This document shows positions 19,358 through 28,700 of a DNA stretch of 64,000 nt, piece by piece. Position 1 is the first letter of the stretch; the number at the start of each line of letters is the position of its first letter. This stretch comes from SZUA-22 sp963751695 (GTDB taxonomy: Bacteria; Bacteroidota; Ignavibacteria; Ignavibacteriales; Melioribacteraceae), in the NCBI GenBank assembly GCA_963751695.1, contig CAVVVP010000002.1, positions 124,001 through 188,000 on the forward strand, given 5' to 3'. The translations under genes were made by a program, and so were the position numbers. The notes beneath the pieces were generated by a model. The model saw only the letters and a list, made by a program, of their open reading frames with translations, searched no databases and had not been told where the DNA came from.

Positions 19358-20194
19358 GTGGATTAAACTTTCTTCCAGATTGAAAATGAATTTAGGTTTC
19401 GAGCAACGAAGAGAACTTTGGAATACAATTCTTCCAACAGCAATTGCTTTCTGAATATCTTCATCTTTCCACGGTCTACAACTTTCAAATGGAGTCTTTG
19501 CTTGAGGTTGAAACGGAAGAATTTCGGCAACATCCAAACCAAGATCTTTAGTCAACTTATAATCTTTGGCTACATCGTTTACCGTTTGATTGGGTAATCC
19601 CACAATTGCACCCGAACAAACTTTATATCCAAGTGATTTCAAACATCTAATATGATATAATCTATTCTCAAACGTACCGTGAGTATTAAGTGAATGATAC
19701 ACAACTGGATTGGACGATTTAAATCTCAGTCTATAACCAGTCGCTCCGGCAATTTTCCATTCTTTATATTCTTCAACAGTCCTTTGCCCCAAGCTGAGAG
19801 TAATTTGCACATCAGCATACTTCTTGATCGAGTAAATGATATAAGCAATTCTGTCAACATCATAAAACTCATCATACCCCGAACGAATAACAATTGATTT
19901 AATTCCAGCAATATTGATCTCTTTTGCTATCTCAATTATCCTTTCCCGATTCATTCTTTCTCGTGGGAATAAATGATTCTCATTTCGTAGTCTACAATAA
20001 TTGCAATTTTCGGAACAAAATGTTGAGATTTCTATAAGGCCGTAAGAATTTATCAAGGAATGATTGAATTTTATCTCTAATGCATTTGATCTTTCAAAAA
20101 GTAGGTTTAATTCTGATCTATTCTGGATACTTAGAAGGTAGGATATTTCTTCTCGTGAAAAATTTGTTTTCTCTATTAAACTATTAATTTGCAA
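19349..20194 (-). CDS. Radical SAM protein of the HydE/PylB/BioB group
   Basis: 281 residues. The radical SAM cluster motif is CSENCNYCRLR, followed by the SAM-binding stretch and strands typical of the TIM-barrel (IKSIVIRSGYDE; DVQITLSLGQRT; GYRLRFKSSNPVVYHSLN; KVCSGAIVGLPNQTVNDV). The order and spacing fit the HydE/PylB branch better than biotin synthase. HydE of [FeFe]-hydrogenases is about 340-350 residues, so this is short, lacking part of the C-terminal end. No hydrogenase gene is nearby. It may be HydE acting with hydrogenase genes elsewhere or a paralogue with another role. Confidence 0.65.
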   Translation of the reverse strand: MQINSLIEKTNFSREEISYLLSIQNRSELNLLFERSNALEIKFNHSLINSYGLIEISTFCSENCNYCRLRNENHLFPRERMNRERIIEIAKEINIAGIKSIVIRSGYDEFYDVDRIAYIIYSIKKYADVQITLSLGQRTVEEYKEWKIAGATGYRLRFKSSNPVVYHSLNTHGTFENRLYHIRCLKSLGYKVCSGAIVGLPNQTVNDVAKDYKLTKDLGLDVAEILPFQPQAKTPFESCRPWKDEDIQKAIAVGRIVFQSSLRCSKPKFIFNLEESLIHSS

Positions 20195-20295
20195 TGGTTT
20201 TTACTAATATTTGATTTCAAAACCAGAAATAACAAATTATATACCAACTAGATTTATTGCGAAATCGATTGAAATTCAAATTGTCTTCTAATTCG

Positions 20296-20331
20296 ATTCT
20301 TATTTTAGAGAATCAAATTCTAAAATAGAAT
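20296..20331. terminator. Weak AT-rich hairpin after the LD-carboxypeptidase gene
   Basis: Arms ATTCT(T)ATTTTAGA and TCTAAAATAGAAT pair over 13 bases with one bulged T and a 9-base loop. It lies 23 bases past the stop of the peptidase gene. It is AT-rich and lacks a clean T-tract, so its termination role is uncertain. Confidence 0.3.
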
Positions 20332-20353
20332 GAAGATTTTAATTGCAGTTATT

Positions 20354-21298
20354 TCAGACCACAGCTGATTCAGTTATCTCTATAAAACATCTTGAAGCAT
20401 TTACTTTTGTCTTTAAACCCCAAGGTATAGTAATATTCTGCTTAATATGGCCATGTTTAACATTATAAAGAACTGGTATTTTTAGATGTTCAAAATAGTC
20501 AGAAATAACATCATTCAGCGTAAGTGACGGATTTGATTTATCTTTTAAATAGCAATCTACAAATCTACCTAGTACAATTCCTTTCGCTTTCTTGAACACA
20601 TTTGCATGCTTAAGCTGATAAAACATTCTATCAATTCTGTAGGGCTCTTCACCAATATCTTCAAGAAGAAGTATTGTATTCGTAAAATCTGGTTGATAGG
20701 CAGTACCCATAATTGAGGTAAGAAGAGCTAAATTTCCTCCAACTAAAGTTCCCTCTCCCCTTCCTTTTGTAAGATGGTAAAATCTTTCGTTTTGTGGATT
20801 GGTAATCTTTCCGATCTTTTTACTTGAAGTTATGGTCTTCCAGAATACTTCCTCAGTAAAAGGATCTACTTTTTTAGCAGAAAAATCAACAGCAACCATT
20901 GGTCCAGCAAATGTAACAAGTCCAGTTTTTCTTAAAAAAGCCATTTGAAGAGCTGTAATATCACTATATCCAACAAAAATCTTTGGATTTTGTTTTATCA
21001 AGTTATAGTTGATTTTATCAAGCAGCCGACCAGAACCGTAACCACCTCTCACATTGATTATTGCTTTAACAGCCTTATTCTTAAACATTGCATGGAGATC
21101 TTCAAGTCTTTCTTCATCAGTTCCAGCCAAATATCCATGATTTTTTCCAACATGTTTCCCTACTTCTACTCTATATCCTAATTTTTCAAGATATTTAGTT
21201 CCTTTATCAATTTTTTCTAGATCATGGGGAGAGGATGCTGGTGAAATAATTCCTATTACATCGCTTTTGTTAAGTTTTTTCGGTTTGACCAACTTCAT
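20354..21298 (-). CDS. LD-carboxypeptidase, peptidase family S66
   Basis: A serine peptidase that removes the terminal D-alanine from murein tetrapeptides during peptidoglycan recycling. The nucleophile serine is in FVGYSDITAL. The Glu and His of the triad are in LLLEDIGEEPYRIDRM and VKHGHIKQNITIPWG. The N-terminal segment DVIGIISPASSP is the usual family opening. The length of 314 residues is normal. No signal peptide is seen, consistent with the cytosolic location of LdcA. Confidence 0.88.
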   Translation of the reverse strand: MKLVKPKKLNKSDVIGIISPASSPHDLEKIDKGTKYLEKLGYRVEVGKHVGKNHGYLAGTDEERLEDLHAMFKNKAVKAIINVRGGYGSGRLLDKINYNLIKQNPKIFVGYSDITALQMAFLRKTGLVTFAGPMVAVDFSAKKVDPFTEEVFWKTITSSKKIGKITNPQNERFYHLTKGRGEGTLVGGNLALLTSIMGTAYQPDFTNTILLLEDIGEEPYRIDRMFYQLKHANVFKKAKGIVLGRFVDCYLKDKSNPSLTLNDVISDYFEHLKIPVLYNVKHGHIKQNITIPWGLKTKVNASRCFIEITESAVV

Positions 21299-21458
21299 TA
21301 AAAACCCTTTTTGTAAAAGATTTCGCTAAAATAGTAATAATTTCACCATTTTTCAATTTATTCAAAATTCGAATCTTTTAATATTAAAGGATTGGGTAAT
21401 AGTATCTCCCCATTTGGGAGAGATATCTCGGCATAATACTTTTAAGTTGTTTAGGAGA

Positions 21459-22298
21459 TTATGACATATAGTCAATCAGCTGGCTGATCTGTTTCTTAAG
21501 ATCTTTTCTTTCAACAATTAGGTCGATAAATCCGTGTTCTTCTAGAAATTCCGATCTCTGAAAACCTTCCGGAAGATCTCTGCCGATTGTTTCCTTAATA
21601 ACTCTTGGTCCAGCAAAACCTATTAAAGCATTTGGTTCAGCAATATTGATATCTCCAAGCATTGCATAACTAGCTGTAGTTCCACCGGTAGTTGGATCTG
21701 TTAAAACAGAAATATATGGAATTTTCGCATCCGCTAATCTTGCAAGTCTTGAGCTTGTTTTTGCCATCTGCATTAGTGATAAAGCAGCTTCCATCATTCT
21801 TGCCCCACCGCTTTGAGAGATAATTATCATTGGTATTTTCTGCTCATAAGCTTTATCAATTGCACGTGAGATCTTTTCTCCAACAACTGATCCCATAGAA
21901 CCGCCAATGAATTTAAAATCCATACACGCAAACGCAACCTTTTTCCCATCAATTTTTCCTATTCCAGTTCGGACAGCATCGTTTAATCCAGTTTTCTTAA
22001 TCGTAGAATTAATTCTGTCGATATATTTTTTAGTATCTGTAAATTCCAGTGGATCGACAGAGCGCATCTTCTTATTTAGTTCTTTGAAACTTCCTTTATC
22101 AAGGAGTATTGCGATATATTCCTCACTGCCGATTCGGAAATGATAGTTGCACTTATGACAAACCCAGTTATGAAGTTCTAACTGCTTAATATGAATGATT
22201 TCTTCACATTCTTTACACTTTACCCATTGCCCATCAGGTATTTCCCTTTTCTGGCTGTCGGGTGAAATGTTTTCTTTAGACCTTGTAAAAAATCCCAT
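21459..22298 (-). CDS. accD: Acetyl-CoA carboxylase carboxyltransferase subunit beta
   Basis: AccD forms, with AccA, the carboxyltransferase that makes malonyl-CoA for fatty acid synthesis. The N-terminal zinc ribbon is seen (WVKCKEC...VCHKCNYHFRIG), followed by the crotonase fold with ISQSGGARMMEAALSLMQMA and TDPTTGGTTASYAMLGDI. The length of 279 residues is typical. accA is not in the window. It is directly followed upstream by the DUF1573 gene (8-base gap), so the DUF1573-accD pair may be cotranscribed. Confidence 0.95.
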   Translation of the reverse strand: MGFFTRSKENISPDSQKREIPDGQWVKCKECEEIIHIKQLELHNWVCHKCNYHFRIGSEEYIAILLDKGSFKELNKKMRSVDPLEFTDTKKYIDRINSTIKKTGLNDAVRTGIGKIDGKKVAFACMDFKFIGGSMGSVVGEKISRAIDKAYEQKIPMIIISQSGGARMMEAALSLMQMAKTSSRLARLADAKIPYISVLTDPTTGGTTASYAMLGDINIAEPNALIGFAGPRVIKETIGRDLPEGFQRSEFLEEHGFIDLIVERKDLKKQISQLIDYMS

Positions 22299-22306
22299 TT
22301 TATATT

Positions 22307-23029
22307 TTATCCTTCTACATTTACAAATAATGTAAGTATTAATCTCGGATTTACCGGATCGTTAGTACTGATTGAAACCGTTCTAGTTCGCTTCCCACTC
22401 ATATTAGATGTATCGAGTTCAATTTTAAGATCACCTGAATTTCCGGCTTTTATAACGTCTTCACTCATTAAAGCCGCGGTACATCCACAAGATGATCGTA
22501 CCCTTTCAATTTTTAAATCACTCTTACCCAAATTGTTAACTTTAACATCTACTTCAAGAACACTTCCTTCTTTTACAGTGCCAAAATTGTGATTTAATTT
22601 AGAAATTGAAATTATTGGTGCATTTTTAATTTCATCACCTTGTTCTTCTCTTAAAAGTACTTTCGCTTTAGTTACAATTTTATAATTAGAACTGTTTTTA
22701 GCATTTGATCTTATAGTGACATAGTTTGTCCGATCACCACGTTTATTTTTGGAATTAAAAGTCACTTTAAGAACGGTTGATTCACCAGGTTCTAAGATAT
22801 CATCTTGCGGTTTTGCAACTGTGCATCCGCATGAAGCACTTACTCCTTGAATCTCTAAATTTGAATCCCCATCATTTAAAATGAAAAATTCTTCTGAAAC
22901 TATTGCTCCCTCTACAATAGTTCCAAAATCAAATTCTGATTTATCGAGAACTATTTTGGGACCAATTAGTTGAGCAGAAATAGAGTATGTTAAAATCAAA
23001 AAAAAGATTAAAGTCTTTAAAAATTTCAC
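22307..23029 (-). CDS. Exported protein with two DUF1573 domains
   Basis: 240 residues with a signal peptide (FLILTYSISAQ). Two tandem copies of the DUF1573 motif are seen: FDFGTIVEGAIVSEEF with SASCGCTVAKP, and HNFGTVKEGSVLEVDV with SSCGCTAAL. These are Ig-like, ASPM/SPD-2/Hydin-related folds with a conserved CGCT. They are frequent in Bacteroidetes and of unknown function, possibly in cell-envelope protein interactions. The start overlaps the end of tsaB by four bases (translational coupling). Confidence 0.85.
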   Translation of the reverse strand: MKFLKTLIFFLILTYSISAQLIGPKIVLDKSEFDFGTIVEGAIVSEEFFILNDGDSNLEIQGVSASCGCTVAKPQDDILEPGESTVLKVTFNSKNKRGDRTNYVTIRSNAKNSSNYKIVTKAKVLLREEQGDEIKNAPIISISKLNHNFGTVKEGSVLEVDVKVNNLGKSDLKIERVRSSCGCTAALMSEDVIKAGNSGDLKIELDTSNMSGKRTRTVSISTNDPVNPRLILTLFVNVEG

Positions 23030-23688
23030 TTTTTTACCTTTACTATGAATTTTTTAAGATAGTTTGGTTCTAATAAACCGTGGTCGTAAGTTACTAAATC
23101 CTTGCCAAAAATATAAGACCATTTTGCTACATAAATAGCATTTGGAGATACCAAAGGTGTTTTGCATATGTCTGTTTCGAAGTTACCAAAGAGCAAAGAA
23201 TCTGGAACTAAATTTTCTGAAAATTCTTCTGATTCAATAAGTTTTACTTCTTCAACAACTTCAAAATATTTTTCCTTTGTTCTAAATTTTCCAACATATA
23301 GCTCACTCATATTTGCTTTATTTGCAATTGTAAACTCGGTTGAAGGTTTTAGTTGATTAGATATCTGAAGAGCAAGCGCATTAAAATTCGAAACCGGTAC
23401 AATTGCCAGATCGTGACCGAATGCTAATCCTTTTGCAACTGAGAGTCCGATTCTAAGTCCGGTGAAAGAACCTGGTCCAATTGATACAGCAATATAAGCA
23501 AGTTCTTTAAGTGAAATTTCAGCTTTATCGATCAAGACCGATATCATTTCCATCAACTTTTCAGAATGAATATTTTTTTTCTGAATGTTGAATTCAATAT
23601 GATCATCCTCACTAAGCATTATTGCTGCACTGCACAATTTTTCAGAAGTTTCAATAGCCAAGATCGGTTTAAACACTTTTTTGCTCAT
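23026..23688 (-). CDS. tsaB: tRNA threonylcarbamoyladenosine biosynthesis protein TsaB
   Basis: TsaB partners TsaD in adding the threonylcarbamoyl group to A37 of ANN-decoding tRNAs. It shows the ASKHA-fold opening AIETSEKLCSAAI, then EKLMEMISVLIDKA and the signature SIGPGSFTGLRIGLSVAKGLAFG. The length of 220 residues is normal. It lies 9 bases after tsaE, the ATPase of the same pathway, so the two are likely cotranscribed. The C-terminus is overlapped by the DUF1573 gene start. Confidence 0.92.
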   Translation of the reverse strand: MSKKVFKPILAIETSEKLCSAAIMLSEDDHIEFNIQKKNIHSEKLMEMISVLIDKAEISLKELAYIAVSIGPGSFTGLRIGLSVAKGLAFGHDLAIVPVSNFNALALQISNQLKPSTEFTIANKANMSELYVGKFRTKEKYFEVVEEVKLIESEEFSENLVPDSLLFGNFETDICKTPLVSPNAIYVAKWSYIFGKDLVTYDHGLLEPNYLKKFIVKVKK

Positions 23689-23697
23689 CTTTTTTAT

Positions 23698-24123
23698 CTA
23701 TAACTTTTCAATTTTAATTTCTCGTTTAGTACCACCTATTGTTTTGATTGTTATTTCGAACCTCCTTCTGGGTAAAATTTCTGGAAACATATCAGCCCAT
23801 TCAATAAAGGTGATTGAACTGCTATTCATTAAATATTCTTCAAATCCTAAATCGTACAATTCTTCTAACTTTTTAATTCTATAAAAATCAAAATGATTTA
23901 ATATTATTCGACCACTATAGATATTAACGATCGCAAACGTAGGAGAATTTGCTTCTGAATAATCAAACTCATTTGCAACTCTCTTTACAAAAAAAGTTTT
24001 CCCAGTTCCAAGGTCTCCGATTAATGCCACAGTGTCTCCACTTTTTACCGAATTTGCAAATTCCCTTGCAATCTGAGAAGTTTCTCCTTCATTGCTCACA
24101 ACTATCGTAAATGGAAATTCCAA
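23698..24123 (-). CDS. tsaE: tRNA threonylcarbamoyladenosine biosynthesis ATPase TsaE
   Basis: A small P-loop ATPase required for TsaB/TsaD cycling. It has Walker A GDLGTGKTFFVK and conserved NSPTFAIVNIY, HFDFYRI and ITFIEWADMFPEILP. The length of 141 residues is typical. The start lies next to the porX stop (the genes abut), so tsaE-tsaB may be expressed from a transcript beginning at sprA or porX. Confidence 0.93.
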   Translation of the reverse strand: MEFPFTIVVSNEGETSQIAREFANSVKSGDTVALIGDLGTGKTFFVKRVANEFDYSEANSPTFAIVNIYSGRIILNHFDFYRIKKLEELYDLGFEEYLMNSSSITFIEWADMFPEILPRRRFEITIKTIGGTKREIKIEKL

Positions 24124-25695
24124 TTAACCAAGACTCTCCATTGTTATTACTGGAAGTATCATTTCCTCCATCGAGATTCCACCATGCTGAAATGAATCCT
24201 TATAGTGAGCAAGATACTTGTGGTAATCGGTTGGATAAACGAAATAGTAATCTTCTTTTGCGAAGATATAACTTATTGTAACTCCCCTTTTGGGTAATTT
24301 ATAATCCTGCGGATTCTTAACAAAGATAGCATGTTTTTCATCAGCTTTTAGGTTTCGACCAAATTTAAATCTTAAATTTGTCGATGCCTCTCTATCTCCT
24401 AAGACCTTCGAACCACGCAGCGTTCTTATGCTTCCATGATCCGTTGTAACAATTATCTTTGCACCTTTCATTCTTGATATTACTTTGAACATTCCAAGAA
24501 GTGAAGAGTGCGTAAACCAGCTATTTGTAAGTGAGCGATAAGCCGCCTCATCTGGTGCAATTTCTTTAAGTATGTCAGAGTCGGAACGACCATGAGCAAT
24601 CATATCTAGGAAGTTAACAACTACCGCCATTAAATGTGTTCTTTGATGTGAAGCTATATTCTGCTCAAAGTTTCTTCCAACTTCTGGATTGATGATCTTC
24701 ATATATTTCAGATCATTTTTTAATTCCACGTTTTTTCTTTTAATTAATTTTTCCAGCAGTTCTTTCTCATATTTATTCATACTTTTTTCATCATCATTAC
24801 CAGTGTGCCATAGGTCTGGGTAATGTCTTTCAATTTCAGAAGGAAAGAGACCGGCAAATAATGCATTCCTTGAGTAAGGTGTTGCTGTTGGAAGAATGGA
24901 ATAGTAATAATCCTTACTGATCTTAAACAAATCTACTAAATGTTTCTCCATTACAAGCCACTGATCCAAACGAAGACAATCTATAACAAAAAAGAAAACT
25001 GGGCCAGATGAGCTTTTAACCTCAGGGATTACATAATCTGATACAATTTCTGTTGTCAATTTTGGACTATAATAATCATCTGGACTATCTATCCAATTCC
25101 GATAATTTCTCTCAACAAATTTCCCAAACTCTTTATTAGCTTCCTTTCTTTGTTCATCCAATGTTTGCCGTAAATCGATTTCGGGATGCTCATCAAGTTC
25201 AAGATCCCAGTTTACCAACTTCTGATAAAGTTCGGTCCAATCTTCAAAATTAAGATCTTGTACCAAAGACTGACTGATCTGTGCAAAATCTCTGAGATAG
25301 TCTTGCTGAACACGCTCCCCTGAAATTTTTCTTCCTTCCAGAAGTCTTTTACATACCATCAACATTTGTGAAGGGACAACAGGTTTGATCAAATAATCAC
25401 TTATCTTTTGTCCAATAGCATCATTCATAAGTGATTCTTCTTCACTTTTCGTTACCATGACGACGGGAATATTTGCATCGATCTCTTTTATTTTTGCAAG
25501 GGTTTCCAAACCTCCCATTCCAGGCATCATTTCATCCAAGAAAATCAGAGAAAAACTATTCTCCTCAACAAGACTAATCGCATCCTCTCCATTGGTTACA
25601 GTTTCGACGTCATATCCTTTTTCACTTAAAAAAATGACATGTGATTTCAACATTTCTATCTGATCATCAACCCATAAAATCTTATGTGTTCCCAT
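24124..25695 (-). CDS. porX: PorX, T9SS response regulator with PglZ domain
   Basis: Residues 1-120 form a CheY-type receiver with the acidic pair D10/D11, phosphoacceptor D54 (FLDEMMPGMGG), T82 and K104. The remaining about 400 residues form a PglZ/alkaline-phosphatase-like domain, with FFVIDCLRLDQW, ARSDSDI-type and THSSLLG segments and VTTDHGSIR as metal-site motifs. This architecture is that of PorX, which with kinase PorY controls type IX secretion in Porphyromonas. PorX is reported to be a phosphodiesterase/phosphatase acting on oligonucleotides. No PorY-like kinase is here. It is 46 bases downstream of sprA, linking it to the translocon. Confidence 0.92.
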   Translation of the reverse strand: MGTHKILWVDDQIEMLKSHVIFLSEKGYDVETVTNGEDAISLVEENSFSLIFLDEMMPGMGGLETLAKIKEIDANIPVVMVTKSEEESLMNDAIGQKISDYLIKPVVPSQMLMVCKRLLEGRKISGERVQQDYLRDFAQISQSLVQDLNFEDWTELYQKLVNWDLELDEHPEIDLRQTLDEQRKEANKEFGKFVERNYRNWIDSPDDYYSPKLTTEIVSDYVIPEVKSSSGPVFFFVIDCLRLDQWLVMEKHLVDLFKISKDYYYSILPTATPYSRNALFAGLFPSEIERHYPDLWHTGNDDEKSMNKYEKELLEKLIKRKNVELKNDLKYMKIINPEVGRNFEQNIASHQRTHLMAVVVNFLDMIAHGRSDSDILKEIAPDEAAYRSLTNSWFTHSSLLGMFKVISRMKGAKIIVTTDHGSIRTLRGSKVLGDREASTNLRFKFGRNLKADEKHAIFVKNPQDYKLPKRGVTISYIFAKEDYYFVYPTDYHKYLAHYKDSFQHGGISMEEMILPVITMESLG

Positions 25696-25741
25696 ATATT
25701 CCTCTGTAGATTTAAACTTTATTATAAGAAAAAATTTCTAA

Positions 25742-28700
25742 TTACTGAATAGAAATATGAACATCTATTCCAGCCTCATTTGTTGTAGTTGCTGGAATTC
25801 TAGACGCCCCCTCAGGTGCCACGGATGTTCGTCGATAAAAAATTGCAAGTGTAACCCTCGAACTCATAACGTATCGAATTCTTGGTTCAATGGTTGTCCT
25901 GGTGTTTCCATCTTTTGGTTTACCTTCTTCAGTAAATGCATCTCCCATATCAAAAATTGTCACAGCATTTCTACCAGTTGTATAAGCGATAGAAATTTCA
26001 ATGTCATTCTTGAGTGACAAACCAAATAGTGGTAGCTCAAATCCAGACTTTGCAAAACTGAATGCAAAATTAATATCATTAGTCAGTGTTTGAGTTGTTG
26101 ATTTAGTTGCAACTCCCAAGTCAAAATTGGACTTTGTAGAATACTTAACTGTGCCTTTTATATTTCCTCCCCACAATTCCGCAAATGTTAAATTCAAACC
26201 AATCAAGGGAGTAAAGCCATAAGATATTTTCTGAGTCTGAACTTCTTCCACTCCATCTGTTGTAAGTTTCCAACCTTCCATATAAGTTGATGTGTATGCG
26301 TGATTCAAGGATGCTCTTTGGAAAAAGTTCTTAAAGAATGGTAATTTTTCAAGACCAACCCAATTTATTCGCCAGTTAGGTCTTGGGATATATTGAGCAA
26401 TACTAGTTAACAATGGGATTTGAGAAAGTAAAGGGATAGATTCCATACCAGTAAGAAAAGCTTCAGATAAACTTTTATTAGGATCTTCTGCAAAGGGATC
26501 ATAAAGCTCGTTTACTGCAGTTACCGAAGCACCAAAAACTGGAAGACTCATGAATGAGCGATTTATATTTCCAGATTTGTTTCGGTTAGTTATTATCTGC
26601 TCACCAGAAAGTGAGTCAACATATAATGAAACAACTTCGTTATATCCCCAACCAACATTCCAGTTTACATCAATATCAGCCCCTTCCCAGAGAGGTCGAC
26701 TCGTTTTGATCGTAAAATTATTTTTCTGCGAAAAATTATTAGAAAGAGTTCCGCCAATTGCTCTAGGACCTGGATCAGATGACAATCCCAATTGGTACAA
26801 TCTAGATGGTCCGTTCATCGGATCTTGAGCTCCCCCCCAGAAGTTTCCAAAACCTGTCCCTTCAGAGTACATACCGCTATTTCCATTTGAATTATTCTGG
26901 CTAAAATTAAATGCAAATTGATCGTAGTCGAATAAGACATATTGAATAGAATTCAACATTATACCAAGAACGTTGTTGAAAATTGAAGGTTTATTCATTT
27001 CAGCAAGACTGTCAGCCACAGCATTAGCGGCCTTGTTTGCTTCATCATTGTTCTCGATATCCTTATCAACATTTCCTCTATCACCTTTCTGATATCTACT
27101 TCTCGATCTCGGTTTCTCGACTAAGGGTTTTGAGGGCTCACCTTTGAAGAGATTAAAGACTGGATCCATTATTTGTTTTACACGAACAGTTAAACTACTG
27201 CTTATTCTATTACTCCACCCAACACTTCGACCCAATCTTGCTTGTGAAAAATCATTTCTCCAAGTATATGAAACATTATAACCTGCAGTTAACGTTAAAA
27301 ATTTATCCAGTCCCAATAGTGATGGCATTTTTGGTTTACTATTTAGTGCAAAACTTTGAGCATAATTGTTGTCTTGACCAAATAGATTACCATTAAAAAT
27401 ATCGTACCATATATCTTGTTCATCTCTTGGATTTCCAAACTCATCGGTCAACAGATAGGCTAATGTTGATTTGATATTTAAGGAGTAAGTCGTTGAAAGA
27501 TTTAACAATCCTCCATTTGTTAGCTGCCAGTTAAAACTAGTATTTCTTGCTGAAGTAAAATCACGTCTTACATTAGGGTCAACTTCTTCATTACGTGACT
27601 GGCTATACGAATAATTTCTTTTTGCTGTAATCCCTGCGTCGAATTTTTGAGGAGTGAAGAAAAATTTGAAGTTTCTATAATCTTCAAATATTTGGAATAT
27701 CAGTCCAATTATGGGGATGTTCGCAGGATAAATAAAATTTTCTTGACTAAAGTTTACTGCATATTTACCACTTGCATTCCATACCCAGCTATTTGAAGCT
27801 TTGACCGAAGGGCTCGTAGCTTTAGCTGTATTATAATTATAACCAAATACCAATCCATTAAATGTATCAGTTATATACCATTTCTTAGATGGAATTCTAA
27901 GTTTAATATTTGAGATTGACCAAGTATCGGAAATATTATGTGTTTCAGTTTCTTCTCGTAAACTATCAGGATTATTTGATTCAGCGGCAGCTTGATCTAC
28001 CAGTACGTCAGTCTGAGGTTTGTACAAAGGTTTTGCATGAGATTCTGTGTGAGAATAGTTAACTTTTAAATTACTACCGGGCATATTGACTGGCATAAGT
28101 TTAATTACGTCCAAGTTACCGGAAACTCCCCAACTTCTTGAATCAACTCTACTTCCAAAACGATCTGCTAACTTATGGAAGTACGGGTCTGTCTGCCTAT
28201 AGTTTGCGCTTACACTTAATAAATCTGCTAAATTAATTGATGCAGAACCACTAAACGCATAACCTGGATTATCATTTGCACCAAGAACACGTAACTCGTT
28301 TACCCATACATGGCCAAAGACAGGTGTTAACGGATCACCTTTGTCTTTTGGATTTCGAATTCCCAATCCAAAAAATGAAACTCTTGTTAAACTAGGATTA
28401 CCTCTTATACCATAATAATGACCAGGTTTTCCTTGAACTGGAATTCTGAAAGGAACAGTTAAGGAATCGACAGGCCTTTGTTCTTTGATTGCTGTAATCT
28501 CATCAAACTTGATTTCAATTTCCTCCCAACCTGCTCTTGTTGGTCTTATGTACTCGTAATAGTTCGTACTATCTGATCCGAACCTAAAGAAAAGGTCGGT
28601 ATTATAATTATTCTCATCTTCATAGTAAGAAACTGAATTAACAGAACTATCCAAATCACCATGAACAAATAATTTCATTTTTGAGTAATTAAAAACGTCC

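Noticed and set aside
21400..21428. Hairpin TCTCCC/GGGAGA between accD and the LD-carboxypeptidase gene
   Set aside because: The stem is short and bulged with no T-tract on either strand, so I do not call it a terminator.
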